Assembly: GCA_030272155.1 (NCBI GenBank)
Contig: CP126198.1
Location: 5,423,501 to 5,487,500, forward strand
Source: Tetradesmus obliquus
Lineage: Eukaryota > Chlorophyta > Chlorophyceae > Sphaeropleales > Scenedesmaceae
Reading direction: 5' to 3'
Length of the DNA: 64,000 nucleotides
Position numbers and translations under genes: made by a program. The notes beneath the pieces are model-generated. The model was not told where the DNA came from. It did not search any database and saw only the letters and a program-made list of their open reading frames with translations. Below are positions 50,825 to 63,104 of the stretch, piece by piece. Position 1 is the stretch's first letter, and every line of letters starts with the position of its first letter.

Positions 50825-53397
50825 GTGCATCAACTGCAGCAGCGGCAGCACCAGCAGCACCTGTTCCTAGCGCCGCAGCAATGGCAGCAGCCTGGCCAGC
50901 AGCAGCATGTGCAGCCACAGCAACAGCAGCAGCAACGGCTCGTCGCCAGCCAAGCCTCCGCAAACTCAGCAGCATTTCCTGGGCCAGATGGATGGAGCGG
51001 CAACAGCAGCGAGCAGTCGAGCTTCTTCTCAGCCTTTTGGAGGTTCCTGCGGCCGCACACCATCAGGTGTGCAGGGCAGGGCACACCATCAGGCGCTATG
51101 CATGTCATCAGCAATGCCCCCTTAGCTGCAATTGTTGTTGGCAACAGTGTGCAAACATCAGCAGCAGTGCAAAGATTAGGATTCTCTTGTGTGTGCGTGC
51201 TGTTGCGTGGGCATGTCTGGCACTCAGACAGCAGCTGCTACCATCAGCATCAGCTCACGCATGCTCCTGCAAGCTGCAGCAGCACTGCCAATCTTTTGCC
51301 CATCACTGCACATGCAGCCCCCCAATACCCCACATTGCATGCACACACTACATTTGTATACATTCCATGTTAAAATCCTGAATTTGCAGGACACCATCTT
51401 GGGCACCACAGCAGTGGTCAGCAAGGTGCTGCTGACCAACAGCACTGCTGCCCATCATGGCACAAACAGCTTGCCCACACCTATAACGCTCCTGCACACA
51501 TTCAACCTATATTCCTGTGTTATTGCATTAATATATCAATTTGTTTGACCCGCAGGGGCACCATCCTGGGCACCACAGCAGTGGTCAGCAAGGTGCTGCT
51601 GACCAACAGCGCAGCCATTGATTGGGCGCTGCTGCCGCGCGCGCTTATGGGCCTGGCGGCGCTGCTGTGCGGCAACGGCTACATCGTGGGCATCAACCAG
51701 ATCTATGATGTGGACATCGACGCAGTGAACAAGCCCTTCCTGCCGGTGGCTGCGGGTGAGCCGGGTTTGCTTGCATCTGCCAGGCAGCCCACTCTGCATG
51801 TGTTGTATGTGTCCTTTTTGTTCTGGACATTGACGCAGTCAACAAGCCCTTCCTGCCGGTGGCTGCGGGTGAGCCGTCTTTGCTTGCATCTGCCAGTCAG
51901 CCCGCTCTGCATGTGTTTGATGCATCTGTTTTGTTGTGGACATTGACGCAGTCAACAAGCCCTTCCTGCCGGTGAGCTGAGCTGCGGGTGAGCCGGGTTC
52001 GCTTGAATCAGCCAGTCAGCCCACTCTGCATGTGTTCGATGTGTCTGTTTTTGTTGTGGACATTGACGCAGTAGACAAGCCCTTCCTGCCGGCGGCTGCG
52101 GGTGAGCCGTGTATGTGCTGGTAGTCTGCATGTGCTGGTCAGCACACTCTGTATGTCTTGTTATGTGTATCGTGACATTGACATCGACGCAGTCAGGTGT
52201 GCTGCTGTGCATGTGCTGTATGCATGCACCATGTGCTTACATGCGCCAGCCAGCACGCGCACACAGGTTTGTGTTTCCTCTTTCTGTGTTACGTATTATT
52301 GAACAAGCTTCTGCTGCCCTTGACCCGCCTCATGTGCAGGTGACCTGTCGCCAGCAACAGCCTGGCTGCTGGTGCTGGGCCTGGCAGCAGCTGGCCTGGC
52401 CATCGTGGCAGCAAACTTCGGGCCCCTCATCACACAGCTGTACGGCTTTGGGCTGCTGCTGGGCACTGTGTACAGCGTGCCGCCGCTACGCCTGAAGCGC
52501 TTTGCTGTGCCGGCCTTCATGATTATTGCCACTGTGCGCGGCTTCCTGCTGAATTTCGGCGTGTACTACGCCACGCGCGCGGCGCTGCAGCTGCCATTTG
52601 AATGGCACCCGTCCATCATGTGAGTCGTGTTTAGGGTTGGGGTTTGGGCAGCAGTGGCAGCACCGTTGGCAGCATTATATGCAGCAGCAGCAGCAGCAGC
52701 AGCACGCCTCTTGCCTGTGCGTCAGATGTTAGGCTTCTCAGGCAGACAGCTGTGGCAACAGCTGCAGCAGCGGCACAGCTGGAGCAGCTGCCACTATACA
52801 GCAGATGCTACGCAATTTGTGCACCCGCTCAAAATAATTCACAAACATTGAATGTGCCTGAAGACTGACACTCTTCTTGTGATTGCGCGGTGCTGCTTGG
52901 CCTGCTGCTGCTGCTGCCGCGCAGCTTCATCACGTGCTTTGTGACCATGTTTGCCACGGTCATCGCCATCACTAAGGACCTGCCAGACATTGAGGGAGAC
53001 AAGGCCAACAACATCGAGACCTTCGCCACGCGCATGGGCGTCAAGAACGTGTCGCTGCTGGGTGAGTCAATGCGCGCTGAAGGTGTATATGTGTCCTGCA
53101 CCCTGTTTCTGAGCGCGGCTGCGCAGCTGTGTGCGTGCAGCCGAGCAATAGGTTGACAAGGGCCTGGGCATATCGTATGGGGTATGGCATACCCTCGCCA
53201 GCGCGCAGGGCCGCACCACCTGCAGCAGCTGTGATTTAGCTGCACCTGTTAGCAATGGTATGGGCAGCTGCGTGTGTGTGGAGTGTTGAAGCATGGAGCC
53301 TGTACAGAGCATATCATCATGCGGGAGGTAAGGAGCTGTATTTGAAATGACGAATTCGTATGCGCCGTCTAGGACTACTGATTGCAAGCATGCTTAC

Positions 53398-53437
<40 letters not shown>

Positions 53438-53681
53438 GTTTCCTGCAGGCGTGGGCATGCTGCTGCTCAACTACGTGATGGCGGTGGGCTTCGCACTGAA
53501 GTTCAGCAGCCACTTCAACGTGCCTGTCATGATTGGGGCCCATGCGCTGGCAGCGGTGGTGCTGCTGCTGCGCAGCGCCAAGCTGGGCGCAGCGGGGTAC
53601 ACGCAGGCCGCCGTTAACAGCTTCTACCGCTGGATCTGGAACCTGTTCTATGCGGAGTACCTGCTGTTCCCGTTGTTCTGA
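50825..53681 (+). CDS. HST: Homogentisate solanesyltransferase (plastoquinone biosynthesis), N-terminal exon unresolved
   Basis: A UbiA-family membrane prenyltransferase of the plastid envelope. It joins solanesyl diphosphate to homogentisate with decarboxylation, giving the plastoquinone-9 precursor. Exons: 50825-51066, 51556-51755, 52340-52619, 52925-53061, 53449-53681 (stop TGA), all in phase, about 363 residues. Both prenyl-diphosphate motifs are present: [14 protein letters not shown] and [43 protein letters not shown] and [11 protein letters not shown] distinguish it from the tocopherol enzyme (homogentisate phytyltransferase). The first assigned exon encodes a Gln-rich stretch before [11 protein letters not shown]. 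An in-frame TAG just upstream shows that the start codon and transit peptide lie on an earlier exon, perhaps within 50600-50820, which I could not fix. Confidence 0.93.
51385..51462 (+). repeat. Acceptor-side copy of solanesyltransferase exon 2
   Basis: Repeats the [17 protein letters not shown] coding block with a TTTGCAG acceptor, 165 bp upstream of the functional exon. One base is missing right after the acceptor, so using this site would shift the frame. Confidence 0.85.
51810..52200 (+). repeat. Donor-side copies of solanesyltransferase exon 2, period 112-117 bp
   Basis: Copies of the block encoding [14 protein letters not shown] with a GTGAGC donor at about 51825-51875, 51938-51990 and 52055-52108, and a partial one at 52172-52200. 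Same architecture as in the dynein gene, but on the other strand and in an unrelated gene. Confidence 0.87.
53399..53438 (+). repeat. (CTG)n tract at the last 3' splice site of the solanesyltransferase gene
   Basis: About 12 CTG units in transcript sense end 11 bp before the acceptor at 53447-53448. A shorter CTG run also precedes the acceptor at 52923-52924. Confidence 0.92.
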
Positions 53682-55034
53682 GTGCTGTCAGCAGCGCTGT
53701 GATGTTTTGGAGTTGCGCTTCTGTTTGAACGGTGCAGGCAGCATGCACTAGCTGCCACAGCGGTTCCTGCTGCTGCTGCTGGTGGTGGTTCAGTGCTAAG
53801 GATGAGTGGACATGGCGTTGGTGATGTACATGTTGGCAGAAGCAAAGCATGAGGTGTTGGAGGGCCTGAGGCAGGCTGTACAGACGATTGCTGTCAAGAG
53901 CGACCAGGGAGTTGACAGAATGATTATGCGTGTGGAGACAGGTGTGATGCAGCACAGAACATGGCTGCCAATCTGGCTACCCTTCCCAGATCAGGCGGCT
54001 TGCCCATAAAGCAGCAATTCTACATCAGGCACTCGATGTGGCATGCCAGCCAGAATCAGCATCAGCTGCTGAGGCAGCGTGCTGCATTGATGGCGTGGCA
54101 CTTCAAGTTGTTGGTTGACAGCAACGTCGTCAGTTGCAAGGCACAGGGCGTTGCCGCCTGGAGACAGCAGCTGCCAGCAATTGCATCGCAGTGGTCTTAT
54201 GAATTGCAGGCATGGGTTGTGTGTGGCAGTGCACACCTGTTGCTCTTCCAGGTGGTGGTTGCACGCAAAACTTCAAAAGTGCCCAGATCCCCGTGCAAAT
54301 AGCCTGGCCTGCGCAGGCTGGGTTGACAAAGGGGTGCATACCGTGCTTGGTCTTCTTGGCACATGCTGAACTTATACGTCTCCACTGGCAAAGCATGGAG
54401 AAACCCAGTCAGATGCCAACATGAGTCACATAGGAGCATGCACATGCTGATGCGCTGATGGTTGTTCTGGTCCCGCCATCACCATGGGCAGGCTGCTGGT
54501 TGTTGTCAGGCTGAGCTGCAGTCCAGCACATATGACTGGAAGATGTGCTGAAGAGGCAGGCTCAGTGTTGCGGTAACGTACAAGTTCAGATGCCGTCTCT
54601 GTGCTACTGCTGCTGCTGCTGCTGCTTGCTGTGGGCGCTAACAGAAGGCGCGGACTAACAGTTGACGGGGTCTAGGCAGTACCACGCCAGCCAATGCGGC
54701 ACAATAGTGTCGTTCGCCACTGTTTTTCAATAGCCGTTCAGGCCGTAATTGAAGTTCGGACCCCCCAAAACTGTGTCGTTACTTGCTGGGACCATCCACC
54801 CACTTGTGTGCGCGAGGCCGTGTTTTCTGCTTGGAAACTGCTCATTTGCGTTGTGATCGCTATTTGCTCGGCTGCAGTAGCCGCAGCACCATACCAGTGC
54901 ATCGTTCGGTTTGTCCACTCGCTGCTGCCCAGTGCATGCCTCGGATGGCGCACGTCTGAGGCGTTTAACACAAGACATAACTTTTTTGGTTTTATCTACG
55001 TCAGCTAGGGCAGCAGCTGGGGCAGTCAAGCGCC
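53682..55034. other. Intergenic region: solanesyltransferase 3' end and promoter of the next gene
   Basis: No gene seen. I looked for the green-algal TGTAA polyadenylation signal after the stop at 53681 and did not find it, so the cleavage site is unplaced. A short CTG run lies at 54608-54629. Confidence 0.5.
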
Positions 55035-57315
55035 ATGCGGCCCTGCCTCGTGCTGCTGGCCGCTCTGGCCCTGGTGTTAGGCTCAGTTCAGAGCTACGAG
55101 TACGGTTATGAATATGGATATGATGGGCTGTATGGAGACGACGCAGTTTACGACTACCTAGACGACTATGGGTACTACAGTGATGATGGGGACCTTTACT
55201 ACGAGGTGAGCTCACAAGGCATCTGTGCAGGGATACAGGAACATGATTGGTGCATGTCATGACCAGGATCCAGGCAACAGCAGTCCATGTACGTCGTGCA
55301 GCTGCTAGCACAGCCTACTGCTTGCACAGCCTGAACAGCAGCAGGAGCAGCATCTGCGGAACATTTGCAGTCACAGCGGCTGGGGCATCCTCCAGGAAGC
55401 AGTGTCATGCTTTCAGCGGGTTTGTCACAGAAGCAGCAGCATGTAGGTTGCATGCTTTGCATGTGCTCGCAGCAGCTGGTGTTGGAGGGTCGACGCGGCG
55501 GCGGTGCACTGTGACAGCACCACTGCAGTGCTAGAAGAATAGCGAGCGCAGCAGCATGCCCACAGCAGAATACACATTGCAAGCAGCAGTAGGACGGCTG
55601 CGTCGCTGAAAAACATGGTGTTTTGGCAGCTGAGCAGCAGCATTACATCCATTGTGGCTGACAAGGACTGTGCGTCGTGTCTGCTGCCTCAGCCGCTGGC
55701 AGTGTTCCTGCAAGCACTTGCCCGCACCAGCCTGCAACCAGCAGCTGCTACCAGTCATAAACACCCAGTGCGCAGCTGGGATCACCGCAACTCGACCCGC
55801 AGATGCTGTTGCCTCCTTCGTCCCTCCTTTTCAACGAGCTGTAAACATTCGTGCACACCCCTCTGTCCTGCAAACCCCTCTGTCCTGCAGGAGTATGGCT
55901 ACTACTCGGGCGATGACCTGTGGGGCTATGATGACTACTATGACGAGTATTACGACTACTATGATGACGTGGACACAGTCAAGGACTGCACAGTCGATAA
56001 GGATGGCAAGGTCAAGCTGGCAAATGGCACAGGTGAGGCTCCTGCTCGACAGCAGCAGCAGCAGTTGCTGCCGAGGATATCTGGAGACAATTATTTGTGT
56101 CTAGCAGCTGCAGGCAATACAGCTTGCAGGAGCATGCTGCAGGGCTGTGGCAGTAGTTGAGAGGATGCGCGCAAGCTGTGACACGGTTTGTGAGAGACGC
56201 CTGCACAGCTCTCAGTAGCAGTAGCAGCAGTAGGCAGTTGTTGACTCGGCATACAAGCGTGACTCAGCGTGACTCAGCATGCGAGCGGCAACTAACAGCA
56301 AAGGCGACACACAAACAACAAACAGCAGCAGAGGCAGCAGCATACCCCATTGCAGCAGGGCATCTAAGCAGTAGCTCTGCCTTGGAGTGTTATGACATGC
56401 CAGCCTCCTGCTGATTCATTACGCTGCTGCAATTCGCACCAGCACTGCATTGATGCGTGTGTATCTTGTGCTCCTTACCATTTGCGCGTGGCGTAACCTC
56501 CACCTGTTCTGGGAATCCACCTTGCTCGACCCCAATGCTGCTCCTCAATCACTCACCACTCACTCACCACCACTCACAGCTCACGCACCATTCCAATCAC
56601 AGCTCATCCACCACTCACTTGCTTCTCATTTGTCTCCGTGGTACCTGCAGCGCCCTGCGACATCAAGATCGAGGGCGTGGACAAGCAGGCCGACCTGCTG
56701 CCCGGCGGCCTGGACGGCGTGTACAAGCTGTACAAGTGCAACGACGGCCGGCCAGCCTACAAGCGCGTGAAGAGCCCCGCAGGCCAGGACCGCGTGCTGT
56801 TCTACAGCAAGGACTTTGGAGATTGGGATGTGGCAAAGGGCACAGAGCCGAATGAGGACATCCTGATGTATGGAGGGGAGCTGGAGCACCACAGCGTGCC
56901 GCTGTTTGCCAAGAACTGGCACCTGGGTGCTGATCTGACGAAAGCCGGAGCGAAGCTAGCGGACGATCAGTACATGCCGATCAGCGCGACGCTCAAGTGC
57001 GCGGACGGCAAGGTGTACAAGCCGCCTGCGGTGAATTCGGCAGTGCAGAAGCAGGGCCCGATCCTGACGGATGAGGAGATTGAGGCGAAGTACAAGCTGG
57101 TGTATGATAGGTATGGCAGGCGGCCGGAGCCCAACCCCACTGTGAACTTCAGCTTTGTCATTATGTTAGTTATGGTGGGGCTGGCGATCGTGCTGGCGAT
57201 CCCGTACATGCTTGTGAAGCAGCGGGGTGAGAAGAAGGGCTACCAACCGGTGGCCACTAGCTTTGCACAGGTCATCCAGCAGAGCAAGAAGAAGCAGAGC
57301 GGGCATGTGCATTGA
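55035..57315 (+). CDS. Secreted single-pass membrane protein with a Tyr/Asp-rich lumenal segment (function unknown)
   Basis: Exons 55035-55205, 55891-56032 and 56651-57315 (TGA) join in phase into 325 residues. Residues 1-20 are a signal peptide (MRPCLVLLAALALVLGSVQS). Residues 21-85 contain 23 Tyr and 23 Asp/Glu in 65 positions. About 105-265 is a folded lumenal part with Cys at CDIKIEG, KCNDGRPAYKR and LKCADGK. A 23-residue membrane span beginning FSFVIMLVMV lies near 271-293. The 32-residue basic cytoplasmic tail has GYQPV, a possible Tyr-based sorting signal. The pattern GVYKL...NDGRPAYK...LFYS...GDWDV resembles a domain I recall in other algal and protist surface proteins (NGRPVYK-type), but I cannot name the family. 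Topology is type I by the positive-inside rule. No neighbour suggests a role. Confidence 0.88.
55857..55889 (+). repeat. 16-bp direct repeat at the exon 2 acceptor of the membrane-protein gene
   Basis: A perfect 16-bp sequence ending in CCTGCA occurs at 55857-55872 and again at 55874-55889, the second copy being the working acceptor. Confidence 0.9.
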
Positions 57316-58488
57316 CCTGGGTGCTGCTGCATGCGCTTGGTACATGTGCACGCGCGCTGGTTGCATGTGGTTGGTGCAACCGTTGATAGGTGTGGCAGCT
57401 GTCATCGGAGGAGCACTCCAGCCGCCATGCTCTGTGGAAAATAGTGTGCAGCTTGCATTTTGGTGGATGTGGTAGCTTTCCCGGCAGTTGGCTGGTCAAA
57501 GTTAGCCGCTGCCTGCAACTGCAGCAGGCGATGCGCACATGGTGGTTGAGGACCATGTTGTTGTGTCAACTGCAACCAGCAGCACTGGCTTTTTTTACCT
57601 GCTCTGCAAGCTGCCAGCTCGCAAGCATGGCTTGCCACCGCGCGCTGTTGCTGTAGCATCTACCAGTCTTTGCCGCGGGTGTTCTGATCGCTGTGCTTGT
57701 GGCAGTGCTACTCTCTGCAGACTTGCACGTTGTGTGTCTCTGCATGTGTCTCTGCATGCGGATTCGCTTTGGCACGATGCTGTTCGCTGGGCGCGGCAAG
57801 CAACTGTTGTAGATCGTGCCAGGCCATGTTGTTGATGTGTGGCATGGGCAGCTCACTTGCTTGCGGCTTAGAAGCCTGTGGATGTACACAGCTGATTGTG
57901 CGGCTGTGGTGGAAGTGGCCCTGCCAGCTTCTTCCATTGGCAGTGAGGGGCTGGTGATTAACCAGGCGAAGCGGCCTGCTGCTTTTGCTGCGCAGAGTAC
58001 GAGTGGTTTCTGCTTGAGGGCGAGTATGCGGCACCTGCGATGTCTTCAAAGTGTTCCTGCATGTGCGCTGCTGCTAGCAGGGGGCAGCTGCATGGCAGCG
58101 GCGCGACTGCCTGCCATGGTACACGTGTAGATGCATCTAGCACGGTGTGTTGCGTGTGGCCGAAGCCAATCAAGGTGCATGCTGACATCAGTGAGGTGGG
58201 TGCTGCCGCTGCTGTTGCAGTGCTGTTGCCACCTGTGTGCGACTCTCCTGCAAGCACTGTGGCAGCGAGTTTGTTGCTGCCGGGTTGGCGTTACATGTGC
58301 ATGGGAGCTGTATAAACGCAGTGTTGGCACTGGTAGAGTAGAGTGAGGCTTCTGGCATTGATGTTCTTCAGTGTGACCCAATAGGTGTGGCCTGCATTGA
58401 TTGCTATGGCTTGATGGGTAACATGATGCTTGATATCTAACTGCCAGGTGGTTGATTGGATTTTCCTTGCCAAATGCAAGTCTCGCCC

Positions 58489-58513
58489 GGGGTGGGGGGG
58501 GGGGGGGAGGGAG
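58489..58513 (+). repeat. Poly-G run (14 consecutive G) with flanking G tracts
   Basis: Positions 58494-58507 are all G, flanked by GGGG and GGG. It could form a G-quadruplex and is also a likely place for sequencing error. Confidence 0.9.
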
Positions 58514-60197
58514 CAGCTCACCGGACACAGCACAGCAAGCACCAACTGCATTGTATAAAATGACCCTGACTTGATTGGATGGTTACCATCTTGTGAACCC
58601 ACAACCCCAGCCGTGCCTTAGCCAGCAGCCAGCAGCGCATTATTTTGAGGAAGACACACCGCGCGGCTGGCATGCCATGCGCATCGGCAGTAGGGCACGG
58701 CTGATGCAAGCAACACTGCTGGCTGCTGCTGCTGCAAGCAAAACAGCTGCTGCTGCCAGCAACAAAGGAAACCGCGTGGCCCCGCAGCTGCGGTGTGTCA
58801 GCCGCTTTGCGTTATACATCAAGATAACATCAGCAATGTCAACACAGGCGCCTCAAACTCCTGCTGTAGCCATGCAGCCACTTGATGCCCTTTGCAGCAC
58901 AGCATCCACAAGTGATGTGCTCAAGGCTGCTGTGAGCCGTGCCCATGCAGCCATGGCAGTGACAAACAGCCAAACAACCGCCTGACTGCAAACATAAACA
59001 CTTGTGTGACGCTGCATCCATCTCAACCTGCAAGGACCCGGTCCACTGCCTGGAGCATGGTAACACTGTACTATTGAACCGATCATCGTTGTCATAAACA
59101 ACAGGCACTGCGGGCAAGTTCAGCCACGCTGCGCATGCTGAACAAGTGCTAGAACACCGGCTGTAGCCAACCGCACAAGGCTGACACTGCGCTATATGCA
59201 TGCTGACTGCTGCATTAGAGACATTAGTCTGGCAGCCAGGATGACAAGGAGTATAAACACTGCAGTGACAGCCGTTTCGGCTGCAGATGCCAGCAGCAGT
59301 GTATCCTCTCATCAGCTTGCAGCCAGTGAAAAAAGACCTGCCAAAGTGCTGCAATCGTTACGCTGGTGAGGCTGCCAAAAGCTAGCAGCAGGTTTGTCAA
59401 CCGCCTAGCTCCACACCTCAAACACACTGCACTGTACATTTGGCAGTACATGTGCATTTCTGCAAAGAATAACGCAGGAAGTGGCTCCTCCTGTAAAGAA
59501 CAATGCTGTTTTGGGGCTGCGTGCACAGCACAAGGCAAGTGCACAGCACAACAAGTGCACAACACAACGCACAGCAGTGTTTAATCGCGGCACAGCAGCA
59601 AAACTCACACGCCTGATACTACCTGGTACCAGCTGTGCAGATTCTGCACCAGCAAAATCCTTTTCCCTACTAAAGCATGCCTGCCCACAATGTCTATCAA
59701 TGCCGAGGAGTATGGCATGTTTTGAGCATGCCAGTCTGCCATAGCACGCTGGGAAATGTGCACTGGTAGACCTGTTATCCTTTCAAAAGGGAAGCAGCCA
59801 TGCAACATGGCCCGTTCAGCTGATGCAATTCCTGGCCCAAAGCATGGCGCAAGTGCATGCCCTTTGTCCATAAGTAACATCAACCCAGCACGTACAATCA
59901 GGGATGCAGCAATGCAGGCGCAGCAACTGTCCACTGCACCTCCACCCAAAGAGACTCTGCAAGACGGCGCCGTTCAAGGCACACTTGCTTCCAAGCACCT
60001 CCTGGTTCAAATTATCGCCATCGCCACACCGCAACGCCTTCTTAACCCAACCTAACTCACGCCATGACTCTGCCTGCCACATGTTGCCGGCCGTAGATGC
60101 AGAAAAACAACAATATGTGCTGTGTGTGCTGCTCTGTTATGCACACAGGTTTCGACCTTGTACGCAGATGTAACTTCTGCAGGCAGCCAACGGCCAC

Positions 60198-60328
60198 AGC
60201 AGACGCTGCCTGGTGCATTCATACTCCAAGACCTCAGCGCGTGCTACCCACACCAAAGGCAGACGCTGCCTGGCGCATTCGAATCTTTACTCCAAGACCT
60301 CAGCTCATGCTACCCGCACACCAAAAGA
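60198..60328 (+). repeat. Imperfect tandem duplication of about 60-70 bp
   Basis: A block beginning GCAGACGCTGCCTGG and ending in a CACACCAAAG-type sequence occurs twice in succession, the second copy carrying small insertions. Confidence 0.82.
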
Positions 60329-60410
60329 CCATGACCGCCTCGTTCTAAGCCATGATCCACTATAACATCTGGCTGTACCAGTAACGACCTATAACATAAG
60401 ATCATGGTCA

Positions 60411-60455
60411 CCATGCACATGTGACATCATGTTACTAACATGTCACATGGCATGG
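60411..60455. repeat. Inverted repeat: 16-17 bp arms, 12-nt loop
   Basis: Left arm 60411-60427 and right arm 60440-60455 pair with a single bulged base. The inner 10 bp (60418-60427 with 60440-60449) are a perfect inverted repeat. No T-run follows, and no gene is next to it. Confidence 0.85.
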
Positions 60456-61207
60456 TGCCGACGATCAGGTCAAACAGCCAACTACGAATGGCACATGCCG
60501 CACCATCGTCAACCACTGAGCAGTACTCATCCTACAGACCTGGTTTTAAGGTCTTAGCGGAATCAACTGCCAACATGTACGGAGCACTTCAACCCATAGC
60601 ACCAGCACAGTTTGTCTGCATGCGTGCGAACCCACCACCAAACACAAGAATGGTTGTAGCCGTATGCGTCTTCACGTGTAGCGCTGCCGCCCCATGCCGC
60701 AATGCATGTTTGCTAGCATTCAAGCTCTACAGCAGACACAGAACAGCCAGCAGACACACGCTCGAATCACACCTGGCCAAGGGCACACTGCTGCTGTGCC
60801 TCACTGCCACCCGCAGCAATTTACTCTGCTTTAATCAACTGTGTGTCACGCCGACAGCGTAACTCCCGCATCAAGCCACCCATCAGCTGTTGTGCCGTTC
60901 CCTGGGTCCCACGCTACCCGCTGACCCCCAGCAAGATGAGGCGACCATGCGGCCTAAGCACAGCATGCCGCTGAAACCTCATGCCGCTGAAACCTCATTT
61001 GCTGCTTACCCCCACGGGGACATCTCAAGACGCCATCCCTGAAATGCGCTGCTGCGCGATCCAACTTGCATGCATGCTGCAGCAGTTGGTAGTATCCCCT
61101 GCCTGTTGATCAGCAGCGGCTGAGCAGCAGGCAGGCAGCACCTGTGCAGTCCTGCCATACCGCTGTGTGACATGCTGCAGCCACACAGAGCTGCGCGGGC
61201 AGCTGCT

Positions 61208-61575
61208 TCAAGGGCGCCTCAGCCTGCCTGACTCTTTCTCTGTTGGCTTAGCAGCCCTTGACGTCTTGTCAAAAGCGCTGAGCGGACGCGAGCGATCGGA
61301 TGTTTCCCTGGCCATCTCGTTTCCAGCAGTAGTGGCACCTAGAATGACCATCAACTGGCCTGATTCGGCAGCCCTTGAGATGACAGCAGCAGTCTCCTGC
61401 CCTGATGCGATGACCTGAAATGAGTTGCTTTGGACCTGCTGCAGCTGGCGGCTGCTGCTGCTGCTGCTGGTGGTGGTGGTGGCTGTGAGGTCGGGCTCGT
61501 TTGCACCCAACAGCAGCTTGCGGGCTGCAGATGCCTCAGCAGCACGGCACAGCAGAGCACCTGCAGGATGTAGCA
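61208..61575 (-). CDS. Possible terminal exon of an unknown minus-strand gene
   Basis: An open frame follows a CTGCAG acceptor at about 61562 and ends in a stop at 61208. It reads GALLCRAAEASAARKLLLGA, a Thr/Ser linker, then FQVIASGQETAAVISRAAES and LMVILGATTAGNE. The last part faintly resembles the C-terminal half of a universal-stress-protein fold (small residue pattern around VILGAT), but the glycine-rich nucleotide motif is not there. Treat it as hypothetical. Confidence 0.28.
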
Positions 61576-63104
61576 AAGAGAAAGAAGCATTGTACGCAGA
61601 GTCAGAGAGCGGATCATGCGAGAATGTGCTGGTTGTGCTGCTGTGCGTGTTGATAATGTTTTAGGATGGTCCCAGCAGCACACTGTGGTGATGACACTTG
61701 CAGCAGGAGCAGGCGTGTTTGGCCAGCTGCAGCGTCTTGACAAACGTAGAGCGGAGGATATATTAAATGTATCAGCATTTGCGCGCTTCATCTGCTTCTC
61801 AGCTGGTGAGCGCTGCATGCATGTGCAGTGCACATGGGGCGCCAGCAGCAGCCCCACGAGCACTTCAGTGCAAGGTGCTGGTGCAGGTGCTTGTACACCG
61901 CCGTGTCACTACAATATGGCACTTCTATGACATCAAATGACATTGCGTGATAGAACGACCGGCGACTAGAAGCTGAAAGCTGCTACGCGGACCGGGAACT
62001 CACATGCCACTGCAACCACCAGGCGGCAGCTTGTCTTGCCGTGAGCCATTACTAAACCTTGTCGCAATACTAATATGATGTTTAAAGAAGATGACCAAGC
62101 TTACAGCACAAGGCAAACCCGGGTGCACGGGTCACTGGCCTGCTGCAGATCGCAGGATACAGGAAGGTGCCAAGATATATCAGCTGACAGATCTACGTTG
62201 CTGGTGTTGACGGATCACGCGTGGTAGCGGCTGCCTTTCCGGCGACGCGGGGTCACCTCAAGTGTTTTATCTAACCAGCTACCCGACCAGGTGTTTGCGT
62301 GCACGCATATGTAGTGACGTTCGCCGCTTGTTGATGATCTTTTTGAACTATTGAACGTTTTGTAGCGTACGAAGTCTAGTTTACGCGGCTGCAGCACAGC
62401 CAACCCCGCGGCACTGTCAAGGCCGCGACAGAAAAATGTCCGATGACAGTGGCAGAGAAAGACAAAACAATGCAGCAAGCAACGCATTGCAGTGTTCAGA
62501 GTTGTGGTTGTGTTCATGCAGCCCCTTGCAGCGATCCTTGCAGCACTGGGTTACTGCAAGGATGCGATCAACAGAGAAGGACAGACAATCCAACACCCAG
62601 ATTCCTGGCAAATGAAGGGCGGAGAGGCTCGGAACAACACACACTCCAGCATCCCAGGCCCAATGCATACCCACCAGCGGCAACCGTTGCCGTGAGGTGA
62701 CCTCACGCTGCTGTGAACCACCGTGGCATCAGAGTGAATTTCAAGTTGCCCTTGCACAACTTACAGGTGCCAGCAGCTGCCTCCGAAAAACACCACCACA
62801 CCATGACACAATGTAAAAAAGAGAGAAAACAACACGTGCAGCCCGCCTGCCGTGCTGAGCAGCAGTATGCCAACAATGGCGCAACACACCAGGGCGGACA
62901 CTTGCAGAGTGCACACTAGTACTGCACTGAACAACAGCAGCAGCAGCAGCAGCCGTAACCTGATATTTGCAGCTGAGGCATGCACTCTGGCAGCTGCTAA
63001 CCCCGCAACGCTTGTTGCCCAACAAGCACAGCACCAGCCAGCTGCTACTGGCGCACCAAATGCATGCTTGCTTGCTAACCTTTCATAGTTGCTGTGGGCG
63101 CAGC

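Larger units (their letters stand above)
57316..61190. other. Region without a confident gene
   Basis: The first part must contain the 3' UTR of the membrane-protein gene. Open frames at 59605-59949 (minus, 114 codons) and 60440-60862 (plus, 140 codons) have ordinary composition but match nothing I know and show no adjoining exons. I see no transposon ends or RNA genes. Confidence 0.5.

Noticed and set aside
50825-53681. Homogentisate phytyltransferase (tocopherol synthesis)
   Set aside because: Motifs around [29 protein letters not shown] and the lack of the phytyltransferase-type sequence in the same places fit the solanesyltransferase branch better.
59605-59949. Minus-strand open frame of 114 codons
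   Set aside because: Composition looks protein-like, but I recognise no family and see no splice partners. Reported only as part of the unassigned region.
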